A DNA stretch of 64,000 nt from the NCBI GenBank assembly GCA_018343915.1, contig JABRWF010000007.1, forward strand, positions 3,224,001-3,288,000. The letters run 5' to 3'. The notes under the pieces are model-generated. The model was not told where the DNA came from. It saw nothing but the letters and a program-made list of their open reading frames with translations, and ran no database searches. Numbering within the stretch: position 1 is the first letter of the stretch; every line of letters starts with the position of its first letter. Source of the stretch: Agroathelia rolfsii (Eukaryota; Basidiomycota; Agaricomycetes; Amylocorticiales; Amylocorticiaceae). A program made the position numbers and the translations under genes. Positions 38,501 through 49,819 of the stretch are shown in pieces.

Positions 38501-39093
38501 TGAAATACTTCTTCGATAAGCATGCAGCAGAAATCCCAAAGTATGCAGTAGGGAACAAGGTCTGGCTAAGCACCGAAAACATCAAATTAGCCCAACCATC
38601 AAAGAAACTTTCGGCTAAGTGGATCGGCCCATACAAAGTCACCGAACTAATTGGGAACCGAGCAGTTCGGCTTGCCATACCCAAGAGGTGGACTATCCAC
38701 GATGTTTTCCACGTCTCGTTGATCAAACCGCATGTCCAGGTAGAATCAAGACCGCTTCTCCCGATCCCCGAAGTAGTGGAAGTCGAGGGAGAAGAAGAAC
38801 ACGAAGTCCTTCGCATCAAAGACAGTCGGTTGAGCCCAAGAACAAAGAAGTTGGAATACCTGGTCGAATAGAAAGGATATCCCGGTGAAGACTCGTGGGA
38901 GAAAGAAGCTAACATCACCAATGCACCACGACTCATTAAGGATTTCCATAAGAAAAATCCCAAAGCACCTAAACGCCTGTCGGCTGCAGTCTTTGCAGAT
39001 TTACCATTTCGACCAATAGAAAACTTCACAGAGATTACAGAGAAAATTGGCGGTACATGGGAACTTGGGATGTTCCGGAGGAAATCCCCCTAG
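35558..39093 (+). pseudogene. Y pol, inactivated by nonsense codons and an integrase active-site change
   Basis: The minus-one frame carries protease (IDSGASSSFIHS), reverse transcriptase (YIDD near 36615), RNase H (ETDASNFATGAVL), integrase, GPY/F module and chromodomain, as in X. In-frame stops: TGA 37201-37203 (X has Arg), TGA 37405-37407 (X has Arg) and TAG 38869-38871 in the chromodomain (X has Trp). All are single transitions. The integrase catalytic Glu (X: GQTERLNQ) is Lys in Y (GQTKRLNQ, near 38220). Frame is otherwise kept to TAG 39091-39093, so decay is by point mutation only. Confidence 0.9.
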
Positions 39094-39101
39094 GAAGGGG
39101 G
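39092..39101 (+). promoter_or_regulatory. Polypurine tract of Y
   Basis: AGGAAGGGGG ends three bases before the 3' LTR and overlaps the pol stop. It is the plus-strand primer by position and composition. Confidence 0.75.
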
Positions 39102-39104
39102 TAA

Positions 39105-39955
39105 TGTCATGAGAAGGGAATTTTCGCCGATTTTTCGGCTATTTTCTTGTATTATTTGGACAATTATTTAATTAGTTATCGCATTTTCTTTTCCTTTTCC
39201 TTTATTTCCCTTATAAAAATTACCCTTTAAGGGCGTGGACTGTGGGCAGTGCAGTGGTCATGTGATTGGCCCTCACGTGTACCAAGCCGCACATCACAGG
39301 AGTAATCTTGGGGCTGTGCGTACTTCTACTTCACCATCACGCACAACCTAGGAACACAGACTTCCTTCCCTGATCAATTCCTAACGGTTACCGGTACCGG
39401 TCCGGAAACGGATCTCCACACGGATGCCCGGTGGAGTTAGGCTAAAAGATCTTCCCTTGCATTGCCACAACTATACTTCTATTTCCCTCTGCGCACAGAC
39501 CAACAAGGCTGCGCACGGACCATTCTATAGTAGTATAAATAGTGCATGTAACTTGTCCTGAAGAGCTCAGCTTCGACCTCTTCGCCTTCAGGCAAGTAAC
39601 CCAAAGTTTGTATCCATTAAATAGATTGCTAATAACACTTCGCCTTCAGGGTAAATTCCTTAGGCCTAGGCCCCACGTCCTAGCCCCCCTCTCTCTCTCT
39701 CTTCCCCTTTTACTTGTAGGTGGTGCAAATCCCCTAAGTGCGTGTGCATGTGAAACCATAAGAGCATCGATTAAGTGCGAGATAAGAAAGTACCCGGCCC
39801 CTCTTCAATAGATATAAGAGTAGGGTAACTGTGGGAACACTCGTACTTAGGTACTTCAGAGGACTTAATTGTTAAGAAGGATACACTTTGTATTTGAAGT
39901 TGGTTGTGGGTGTTGACCTGCATTCTACGACAAGTCAAGGAGTATACCCTTGACA
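39105..39955 (+). repeat. Y 3' LTR
   Basis: 851 bp, the partner of 31918-32768, followed by the GGTGG target copy at 39956-39960. Confidence 0.9.
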
Positions 39956-39960
39956 GGTGG

Positions 39961-40278
39961 TAAAAGGTGCCACTCACGCTTAGCAGTGATAAACTTTGAT
40001 CCCCACAAGGGACTCCTAGAACACCAAGTTTTTAGGCTTGTATTGTGCTTTGGATACAGCTAAGAAATCGGGTAGAACGTATACCCTATTCTTATCTAGA
40101 CGGGGTTGTTAACAGGCTTTGGAGGGCACTGTACAATTGCTTCCCGAAGTAGTTCACTGCTTACGTGCTCAGAAAATGTTTGTGCGAAAATATGAAATGG
40201 GGTGCTCTTTGTGCAAGATCGCTAATCTTGCCTTCTCAGACCGCGGGAGTCCGAGGGAATCTGGTAGCTTCGACCTAA
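39961..40278 (-). other. Leader of X cut off by insertion of Y
   Basis: Reverse complement of the Y leader (32769-32873 joined to 33743-33950). It contains the X primer-binding site and lies directly inside the X 5' LTR. Its other end continues across Y at 31917. Confidence 0.85.
40266..40276 (-). other. Self-priming type primer-binding site of X
   Basis: On the minus strand AGGTCGAAGCT, two bases from the 5' LTR, is complementary to AGCTTCGACCT on the same strand inside the LTR (40658-40648). Same arrangement as in Y. Confidence 0.65.
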
Positions 40279-41122
40279 TGTCAAGGGTCTACTCCTTGAC
40301 TATGTTACGTTGGGCGTGGGGGGCCTACTTGTATCACAATCAAAACAATAAACCTCTCAACCTTAAGACTAAGTACCTAAAAAGCAAGTTTTCCCACAGA
40401 TACGCAAGCCCTTAATCTATTGAGGGAGCGCCGGGTACTCTGCTTACTTCTTACGATGCTCTTATGAATTCACACACTTATGAGGGGATTTACACCGCCT
40501 CCTAATGAGAGAAAGAGAATGAGAGAGAGAGGGGGGGAAGCGCTAAGAACCTGGCTCTAGGCCAAAAGTAAACCCTGAAGGTGAAGCTTTTATTAGTAAT
40601 CTATTTAAAGTGAATACAATCCTGGGGTTACTTGCCTGAAGGCGAAGAGGTCGAAGCTGAGCTCTTCAGGACAAGTTACATGCACTATTTATACCATTCT
40701 ACAAGGGTCCGTGCGCAGCCTTGATGGTCTGTGCGCAGAGGGAGATAGAAGTATAATTGGTGGCAATGCAGGGGAAGATCTTTGACCCTAACTCCACCGG
40801 GCATCCGTGTGGAGATCCATTTCCGGACCGGTACCGGTAACCGTTAGGAATTGATCAGTGAAGGAAGTTTGTATTCCTAGGCTGTGTGTAATGGTGAAAT
40901 AGAAGTGCGCACAGCCCCGAGATTACTCCTGTGACGTGCGGCTTGGAACACGTGAGGGCCAATCACATGACCACAGCACTGCCCACAGTCCACGCCCTAA
41001 AGGGGTAATTTTATAAGAGAAAATAGAAAAAGAAAAAGAAAAGTGCAATAACTAATTAAGTATTTGTCCAAATAATACAAGAAAATAACCGAAAAATCGC
41101 TGAAAATTTCCTACTCATGACA
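40279..41122 (-). repeat. X 5' LTR
   Basis: 844 bp, uninterrupted, with TGTCAAGG and CATGACA plus-strand ends. It is followed by the CATAC target copy at 41123-41127. Confidence 0.9.
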
Positions 41123-41127
41123 CATAC

Positions 41128-41681
41128 GTTCAATATAAAATACCATGAGCATCATCAACACGTCAGCTATGATTGGTCCGATCTTTGTGCCTCCAAGACT
41201 CCAAGAATATACAGATTCAGTAAATATTCGCTCGAATATGCACTAATGCTGATACCTCTTACATAGAGATATTATCATTCTGGAGGGCTAATAAAAGGAT
41301 GTATAATACTTACTTTCTCAGGCTCACCAATGACATTAAAAAAGCACAAGATCCCATATACAACAAGCATTACAACAAGTCCAACATATCGCAAGGATAA
41401 GAATGCGATAGATATCTTTCTTGGTGCGTTCGACCAAATATATCTGACTTCATTGTCGAGTGTTATGAAGTGATCATAAACAAGTACAACTACCAAGGTC
41501 AGAATCGTAAGACGATCTATCTGTAAGGACGTCCGCAGTGTAATTAAAAACTCACCTATTGATGCGATCTGAATATATTGATAGGCATTTCTATGTTAGT
41601 TGAACGGGTCAGCATTTGTCCTTGCAAGTGATTTATCAATAAACAAACTCTTGGTAAACCTGTGCGGAGTCCATGCTCCAT
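41128..41681 (-). pseudogene. DUF6533-type copy C, 5' part
   Basis: The minus strand starts near ATG 41681 or 41674. Exons then encode AYQYIQIASI, the DUF6533 signature VYDHFITLDNEVRYIW (about 41500-41400), and GGTKIGPIIADVLMM.. ending at FYIE just before GTATG, the splice donor that became the target duplication of X. It matches copy B exon by exon. The remainder of the gene is at 20979-22077. No stop codon was seen in these exons, so the gene was probably intact before the insertion. Confidence 0.65.
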
Positions 41682-42213
41682 AAATCTTAGGGAAGATGGA
41701 AGAGAAAATACCAGCGGAATATAGATTCCGTAAAGAAAGAGAAGGAGATTAAAGCGACAAGTTGGCCCGCCAGGGGAAAGGGAGATATCAAACAGTACTA
41801 TTTATGCTTATATGGCTGCTATATACCGTCGGAGGTTTCGAAGCCCTGAATACGCGGAGAATTGTTCATTGTGCCAATGACCAGAAGAGCTGCGTATTGA
41901 TGCGATATCCAAATTGATGGGTCGACTATGGCGAGTCGCTAGAGCAGTCATTACTACCATCAGCACATTACAATCCCATCATGTAAATCGCATAACTACT
42001 GCCCAAAATATCGGCACAAGCCTTTGAGTCCGTGATTTAACATATCAATTGAATTTAACAAGCCCCACCACAGACTGCAATGAGATTCTCCATATTATAG
42101 CTACTGTATCCAAGAGGTAAGAATCTTTGTCGTCAGCCAAAAAAAAAAAACGTTGCGGAGGACGCTACTTTAATTAAATGAAATCAGACGGTGTTATCAA
42201 AGTTACTAGTGCA

Positions 42214-42402
42214 GCCGAAACCGTAAATCTTCGGAGGTTTCGGTTCCCCTCAGCTCTAACCTTCGACCTTTTTATTATGGCCCTATGCTTCGCATGCACC
42301 CAACTTTATTAATCCGAAAGTGAGCAATTTATTGTACGTGTGGAAGAGGAGACTGATGCCTCCGAAAGTGGTTTTTTGCGTATTCAGTTATACGGTTTCG
42401 AC
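42214..42402. repeat. Candidate small terminal-inverted-repeat element
   Basis: GCCGAAACCGTA (42214-42225) pairs with TACGGTTTCGAC (42391-42402) with one mismatch. A second inverted pair (TTCGGAGG and CCTCCGAA) lies inside. No clear target duplication flanks it, so the call is weak. Confidence 0.25.
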
Positions 42403-45400
42403 TGTAATCAACCCCATTGTGCTATGTCATCACTACCGTCCGTGATCCGTAGTTTACGGTGCATCAGAATGCACTCGCGAGTACATATGTATTATGAAGT
42501 TTTGCTGGCCAAGGTTCTGCTAGTAATCATGATATACCCCACGTAGCAGGGGATTGAGCTGCAAGAAAATATATAGTTAGAACTGTCGTGATAGCGACCA
42601 ACTACGTACTATTGTATTAGTAGTGACGTTTAATTGAGATATTTGCATAACCATGTATGAACAGATTTCAATAGCCAATTTATTCATTCCTAGTTCATCA
42701 AATTAAATTTGGCTGGTGCGTATTTGCTACCTTGAGATTGATCCATGTCAGTACTCAGTCATAAATCCGAGATGGCCTGGGTTTGTGGTTCAGCGGTCAT
42801 CAGGAGAGCCAAGAACATAGTATCAGGAAGAAGTAATACTGCAGCGCAGGGTCAGATCAACTTGTAGATTCAGCCGGGCCATCCGTGTCAACCAACAAGA
42901 CCACGAGCACCCAGCTGGCTGGGGATATCCGGCATTTTGGTCGGACATTTCATCATTGCCTCAGGTCGCGTTGTGGTATAGTAGGCCATGCTCCCACGGA
43001 AGAAGCCTTGGTTTAATGAGTGTATACACTTTAGGGAGAGGTGAAAGAGTGAAACTTGATAAATAATCGACAATTGGTGAGCACGACATCTCTCACATTG
43101 AAAGTTTCGGAAGTTCTCTCGGACAATTTGAATCAACATGATTTTTGCGTAGATAATGAATCTTCATAGGTCAGTCCCAAAGTGAAGGCTTACGTCCATC
43201 AACGCTCATTGACAAGTGTCGATTTGCGAACTGAGCACAATTTTCCAGATTGGCAAGCTGCATAGGTGAATAAATGACGTGAAGACATACGCAAGAAAAT
43301 CACTTCCTTGCCGACGTACCGTACGTGCAACCAAGGATACGGCATCGAAGGGTGTAGCGTGCTTTGGAAAAAATCCCTATTCCCCAATGTCATTATCTGA
43401 ATGATTGATGTCTGTCGCGAGAACTGATCCTGGCCATGGGGTCGAGAAAATCAACACGTCAGGAACGCCAGTGATGGCTTGAGCTTCAGGTTTCAATACC
43501 GGGTCACCTTTTATTGTCATGTCTCGATACTAATGGCAGAAAAAAGCACGTTTCAGATATTGAGTGATATATAATGATACACCGAGTCGCTAATAAAACT
43601 TTGAAATATCCATTAGAATCGCAAAATTGAAACATATGATACAACCAATAGAACAACGAGGGTTCTACTATTCGTGAATGAGGAAATGAATAGGATGAAT
43701 TTAGTCTTGCAATGTGGAAGAGCCCTATTCCCAATATTTCCAAAGTTCGGTGCACGAACAGTAAAGAGAACGAATGAAAATAAACCATAGGCATAAGATA
43801 GCCCACGAGCTATATCATGATCGTACAATTAAGCTGGAAGTCATCGCTGGTTGCGAGGTAGGCTGTTTAGCTCTCAGAAGGGGGGTCCTTTCACGATCAG
43901 GTTGAGAACGTGCGTCCCCGTCTTGAGGTGCATCTTCACCGTAATCAGACCCCACGTTACTGGAAAAGCCGCACGTTTTACACCAACATAAAGTGGCCGT
44001 AAATTCGTGTCCTAATATGCGTCAGTACTGTTGGTAAATTTACTACAGGAGTGTGCACTCACGGACTGAGATGAAGTCAAGACAAGCGCCGCTTAGAAAC
44101 CCCAAGCAAACAGGCAAAACCACAGCACTACAAGGATCTACCTCAGACATTGACGCAGGACTCAGATTATGACGGTTAAAGGATGATTAAGCTCCAGCAG
44201 AGAATAAGAAGTTTTTCTATACTGTCTGTATTTTCCTTGAAATATTTCGGCGTGTAGACCAGTGAGTGCATGCCTTAAATGTAAGTTCATGCCAGCGACA
44301 CAGCAAGACGAGCAAACCAACTTTAAGCTCCGCATCATACTCAGCTCTAATCTCAGAAACAAATCATGTCACTTCGGCTACATCATCACAGCTACACATC
44401 ACTACGCCACTAGTGCTATTCACTGTAAGTATTATCGAAATTTTGTTATGATGGCCCCTCGGGGCTGCTGCAGATTCTAACCGTTAATGATATGCTATGA
44501 TTATTTATACAATTGCAACTCTTGAGCTAGTTTTTCTTTAAGTTAGTTGATGACTCTGATGGGAAACGTTTTCTGCTACTACTACAGTTCCGGACAAGCA
44601 AACTTGAAGGCAGCAATCTCGGCTTGTGTCCCGAAAAAGGAAGGCTGATTCTTGAAAACGGGCGTAATCGACTCCTTTTCAATTGCTGATTACAGTGGTA
44701 TCAGTTATATCTTCTAAATAAGACAAAAAATTTCAAGATCCGAAAATTCTGGTGGCGGTCGAGAAAAATAGATGATTTTTAGGAAATTTTCTTTTAGCCT
44801 TTTCTCGTCATTGTGATCATGGTGGTGAAAAGTAGAAATTAAGCATTTATATAAAACTAGTATCGTAGCACATAATGAGCCAGGCTGGCCCGCAAAGTGG
44901 CTGTGCAAGAGCAGCACGTGATTATAAATAGGTGTGACTGCTTTAATAATATCATTGGCTACATTGACTTTAAGCACTGTTTTTAGACCATTTGTGCATC
45001 TGACACCCTGGGGTCTTCAAAAGAAAAATGTCGTTTTTACCAATCTTTTGACAAATACCTCTACTTCGGATAAAGAATTTGGTAAAAAAAAAAAATCACG
45101 TGACCTGTTCTCTGCTGAAATGAGATCACGTAATAGTTGTTTTTACCGATCCTTTTACCTAAAGTAAGGTAGTTGGTAGAAGTATTGGTAGAAATGGGGA
45201 TTTTCCTTGGAAAACACCGGAGTGTGATGTACCGCCTGAGATAGAATATTTTACTAAAATTACTATATATGTTGCGAAAACTTTTGGCCAAAATTTGGCG
45301 GTGGTCAAAACGGAAAAACGTCGGAAGTGCATTTTCGAGCGCATTCCACCTTTGGGAGCTCCGCCCCGAGTTGGCTTTATTAAAAATGGATTTTTGGCTA

Positions 45401-48400
45401 AGAAATTTGAATTGCTGCCTTTGCTTGCCCGGAGATATAGTACTACTACTCCCCAGCCTAGTAGCTTACTGGTAAAGCCAATATTGCGAGACATTCTTCC
45501 AGTGCCAGTGCTAGTTCAAGAACTAACTTCACGAATTCATTTAAAATCATAATAGCCCCAAGAATTGCCTGGTGCAGCGGTGCTCTTAAAATACTGCCGT
45601 AAAACGTATGGCTGACTCAGTGAGATAAATCCAACATCAGCATCATTTTTTCCGAGTTTTGATTGTGAGTAACCAAGGTTCTACGTGTTACCTTACAGTC
45701 CTGAGTAGTCTGTGTTACTCTAAAACTTGAACCGGCCTCTTGCTCTTAAAAATGTTTGCGTACTCATGTGCTCCTTTACCATCGTCATCGTCATACATTT
45801 TCTCTTTATTTTGGTGTCCATTTCCATTTCATCACTTGGTCGCAAGTCTCTTCGGTTTCAGGCTGGAAAAGAGGTACTTCAACAGACTAATCTATGAACA
45901 TCCAGTATATCTAGGAACTTTGTAATCGATGCAGTCGATCAGGAACGCGGAGTCACGATCCGTATATATTCCTATGATCAAACACATCCTCTTCTTTCTT
46001 TTTTTGTAGCGATTTATTAGGCTGAATATAGCCCGACATTGATACATCACGGGCATCGATAACCCACACGATCTTTTTTTTTGCCTTAGTCATTGTATAA
46101 ACAGCAAGGAGTTCATTGATGCGCATACTAATGGCGACGGTGCTGGCTCAGAATGAATTGTGATATTTTCTGTCCCAAATCTTGCTTTTCTGAATAAAAT
46201 GAGTGACGGTCTACCAGCATTCTTGTGGCAGAGGTAAACTCCGCTATTGTCGCAGCGCTTCAGCTCACCACGCCCTTTATTTAAAAAAACGCATTTATAT
46301 AACCATCTGCAAATAGCGCCGATCCCAGTGACTTTTCGGGCTATTCTGGCTCATGACTGCAGAAATGACAAGTGCACAAGGGTACATCGCAGCTCATAAG
46401 CGTGGATCCACCTATCTGTCTATCTTGCACTGGCATTTCAGACCGCATATACTCACTAATATCATAACAGGCCATTGATACGCCTGGATCTAAAGTACTA
46501 GATGCATCTTATCTCATCAAGTCTTCCATTCCAATTCCCACAAAGAGGGCCGGGCTTCATCGCGTCTAGCCAAACTTAGCCAACCCTGATTGCGATTACA
46601 AATAATGGGCAACGTGACCTATACGCTTCGACCATGCTTCGAACTTGAGCAAACACATGTTCCTCATAAGTGAAAACGAATCAGTTGACGTTGCAATCCA
46701 GTAACTATATTATGCACCACGAGTTGATTGATATGGAGAGCCCCGTCTCTGGTACGGCCAAAAGGCTCTGATTTACGTATTTGCATTTTTGTATTGGCTT
46801 TTTCTGCATACTGCGAGTACCTGTACTGATGTATAGTTCTCAATTATTCCCATTGGCATCTTTCTAAGAGTCTAGCTGCTTAAATCCACGATCCATCAAT
46901 ATGCCATTTTATTCTCTTTTGTCATCCTCGGGAAAAATACGCCTAGTTAAAGATAGTCTACAGGCGGCGGCACTGCACAGCGGGCCCGCTTTGGTCAGCT
47001 TCTCGGAGGCAAAGCAGTGCGAGCATGTGTCTTTTTTTGTTTGTGAGCAAAAGTTGGCAAAAGTCGAAGTTCGTCTAATTCTGCTCTGTTTCTCAATCAT
47101 AGAAACAGAAACAGATGTCACCATTATCGATATCATCTTCCAGTTGACCTCTGGGGGCTAGACGATTCCCGGTCTAATACCTTCCATAGTAGAATTTTCG
47201 CTAGACTCGCGGACTCTACCATAGGATCCTGCACAGGTCCGGCCGTGCCCACTTGACAGTAGATCCGGGACCGTAATTCCGGGTACCTATAGGGCACGCC
47301 CATATGTAATCTGGGAGAAAGGAGGACGGGGTTCGCATGACGCTGGCTTCTGGGGGTTGCGAACGTGTATGATCACAATCATTCTCTCTGTTGGAAACGG
47401 AAATTGAACTCAACTTTTTTTGTTATTGATATCCGTTTGTGTTACTTTTTTTTTACCTTTTGATTCCGCCTGCAGCCCGTGAAACAGAGACCGCTGCATT
47501 TTGGGATGGTGTGTAACCTTCATCGTCTTTGCGGCTTACCCTATTGTTTTCCTCATTGCATCACTGTCATCATTTGAGTCACCGTTATTTGACGTACTCG
47601 CGCGTCGGTAATTACGCCGCCGCCCTCTTCGGGTAATAGCAGGTAAAAGAGGGCCGATTAGAACATGACCCAGACATCACGAGGACAAAGATAGCGTGAT
47701 GGACAACTGTACCTAGACCTGAGCGCACTGAACCGATGCCCCTTCCAATCGGCTTCTCATTAGCATCAGCAAGCTCCAAAAGGAATGTTACTCGGTGCGG
47801 CCTGCCGAAGCATAGCAAAATATGGGATGATGTTCCCCATTTCCTGTTTGAGACATACCCTAGAAAAACATATGCATCACGTTCTTTGATCTCATCGGCT
47901 TGATACATGTGGTATCTGGAGTACCGTGGCAGTTGTCATATTCGCAGGAATTTAGGTATGTATATATGAATCTGTCACATTCAACTCTGCTTCTATCTAT
48001 GTATTATGTGTACACGACATTCCTTCAGGGGGAAAAGGGAAAGACGACTCGTGATGAGGGCCAGGAGGACCGGAAAGGTGATGCGATCATGGAGTGGAAA
48101 AGATCCCCAACGAGAGAGAGAACTCCGGGCGGACATGCTAAAATTCAAAAGTTGCTGGGTCTCACTATTGCCAACATATTTACGCAATAATTGCGGTGCG
48201 ATTGACACTACCCGGGCTAATGTGAGGCCACGTTGACGAGCTGTCGAGCGTATCATGCACCATCGCTCGTCATGGTCACTATTTTTTTTAATCTAAAAAG
48301 TTTGAATGATGAGACCTCAATGAGGACTAACCAACAGTGGTAGTCATGAGGTCATTATTGGCAGCACGCAGCATTTTCGACCATGCAAATGGCGATCGCC

Positions 48401-48887
48401 CGGGTTGGGCGGCACACCCCACTAGCCACGCCGTTATGATCTCTGCTAGTGACTGACAGAATACCGAGAGGTAAAATCAGAAATGTCCCGTGCGTGTGAT
48501 CTCAGTGATCCTATATTCAGAGTGGCTGAGCATCATCCCTTTATGGTCCTGGCGTCCGAGTCTGGAAACCACTCGGCGCCAAGACACTCTTTCTTCACCC
48601 ACTGGGGCATTCCTCCGTCTGCCGCATCCTGGCTGCCCCTTTCCTTCTTTTACGGCATCATCCGGATTCGTACTAGTGTCGCTACGAAAAGATGTATATG
48701 TGGTGGCTTTCAAAATACCACTAACTTGGCTTTTCCTACCAACGCACGAGGTCCCTCTTCCGGGCTCACTGGCATTGCGTGCTTCTTCGCCACATCGTAA
48801 CACTTCTATTAGGTACAAGGCATCATCTGTAGACACCTTGCCGAACACGATGGAACATTTGCCCGGTCATCAGCCTGTGCATCCCAC

Positions 48888-48897
48888 TATATATAAA
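48888..48897 (+). promoter_or_regulatory. TATA box of the DUF6593 gene
   Basis: TATATATAAA about 100 bp upstream of the ATG at 48992, followed by an AT-rich region before the start codon. Confidence 0.55.
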
Positions 48898-48991
48898 GCC
48901 CTGGCAGATCCGTACCACCATGGGCGCATAACGTTTTCCTCACGCCCCGTTGATACAAAAAAGCCAAGGGCACAAACACATTATTATTAAA

Positions 48992-49819
48992 ATGCTCTCG
49001 CGGACACCTGCTTACATCTTTGAGGACAACTCTGGCCTACTTGATGCGCACGATCTGGATGATGCGTACGACCGCCTATTTATACGCGTTATCAGAAATC
49101 CACAACCCAGCGACGGCGCCGACGACACATTCAGCATATATGACATGGGCAAGCGATCTTCTTTGCGACACTTGGACACTCGACACTTGGAAAAGACGCC
49201 TCTGGTAGTGCTGGAGTTTGGCAAGAATGATTGGCTCGGCACGATTCATATTGCGCAGGGTGGACAGTTTGTTTCGCAGAGAATGAGCAAGTGGCTCTAC
49301 AAGACCTCACGGTTCGGTGGAAGGTACGGGGTTGATATATCTATCTCGGGCACTGCCGCCCGCCGTCCATGCGGGAACACCTACTGACGCACAAGCCCCT
49401 CGGAAATTTAAAGCACCTTGTCGAGGAAGTTCCGCTCGTCGGATGGACACGAGTATCGCTGGGTACATCGTGGGGTAGAAGGCCAAGAGTGGTCGGTAAG
49501 CATGTTTGAATGCAGTAAAATTCCCGTTCGGAAAACTAATTGTAAGGTACGGTGGCCTGACCTTCACGTGGCTTGTCTTCCATAACGGACAATAAAAAGT
49601 GCGTCACAGAGGAAGACCAAGTCATCGCGCACTATGACCTCAGAAGACCGGGACAAATGGCTTACCGGACTTCAGGTCACACATTTACTGTTGAAGCATC
49701 ATATATCTCGTTGATTTTGGGTAGGTTCGACATATCTGTTAAGAATTCTCTTTGCTGAAGATTGATTAGAACTGGTGGCATCACTCACCATCTTGAGATA
49801 CCTGGACGGTCGACAATAA
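48992..49819 (+). CDS. DUF6593 domain protein
   Basis: Exons 48992-49323, 49426-49495, 49600-49720 and 49770-49819 join in phase to 191 codons including TAA. The N-terminal part holds PLVVLEFGKNDWLGTI and KWLYKTSRFGG. The middle exon gives DGHEYRWVHRGVEGQEWS and the third VIAHYDLRRPGQMAYRTSG. These match the order of features of DUF6593, a family widespread in mushrooms and relatives with no assigned biochemical role. Family members are about this size. No signal peptide or membrane helix is apparent, so a cytosolic protein is likely. All four introns borders are GT..AG; two acceptors are weak (CGAG, AAAG). Confidence 0.75.

Larger units (their letters stand above)
31918..39955 (+). mobile_element. 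LTR retrotransposon Y, same family as X, inserted in the X leader in opposite orientation
   Basis: Its 851-bp LTRs (31918-32768 and 39105-39955) share orientation and TGTCATGAG..CCTTGACA ends. The target duplication GGTGG lies at 31913-31917 and 39956-39960. Internal order: primer site, leader (carrying a solo LTR), gag, pol, polypurine tract. Without the solo LTR and its extra TTCTG, Y is about 7174 bp. By eye its LTRs differ at about seven positions, all transitions. Three nonsense codons and a changed integrase catalytic residue mean it cannot move on its own. Confidence 0.92.
22078..41122 (-). mobile_element. LTR retrotransposon X (Gypsy, Tf1/sushi-like chromovirus) with nested insertions
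   Basis: Termini are TG..CA, and the target duplication CATAC occurs at 22073-22077 and 41123-41127. The 5' LTR is 40279-41122 (844 bp). The 3' LTR is split into 22078-22466 and 26298-26752, which also sum to 844 bp once W and its extra TCTTC are removed. The internal region on the minus strand runs leader (40278-39961 then 31917-31767), gag (31766-30297), pol (to 26764), then a polypurine tract. Excising W and Y with one target copy each leaves about 7171 bp. By eye the two LTRs differ at about four sites, all CpG transitions, so insertion is recent. One nonsense codon in pol makes X itself non-autonomous at present. Confidence 0.92.
41682..48991. other. 7.3 kb gene-poor, AT-rich region
   Basis: Only short unmatched open frames on both strands. 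It includes the copy C upstream region (to about 42000), a possible small inverted-repeat element at 42214-42402, and two direct copies of a GTTTTTACCRATC-type motif near 45030 and 45140. No conserved domain, transposase or RNA gene could be recognised. Confidence 0.4.

Noticed and set aside
42888..43828. Overlapping minus-strand open frames of 64-100 codons as genes
   Set aside because: Different frames overlap, no domain or conserved motif is visible, and composition is that of AT-rich non-coding DNA.
47612..48256. Short frames upstream of the DUF6593 gene
   Set aside because: No family resemblance, overlapping strands, and no splice-consistent extension.
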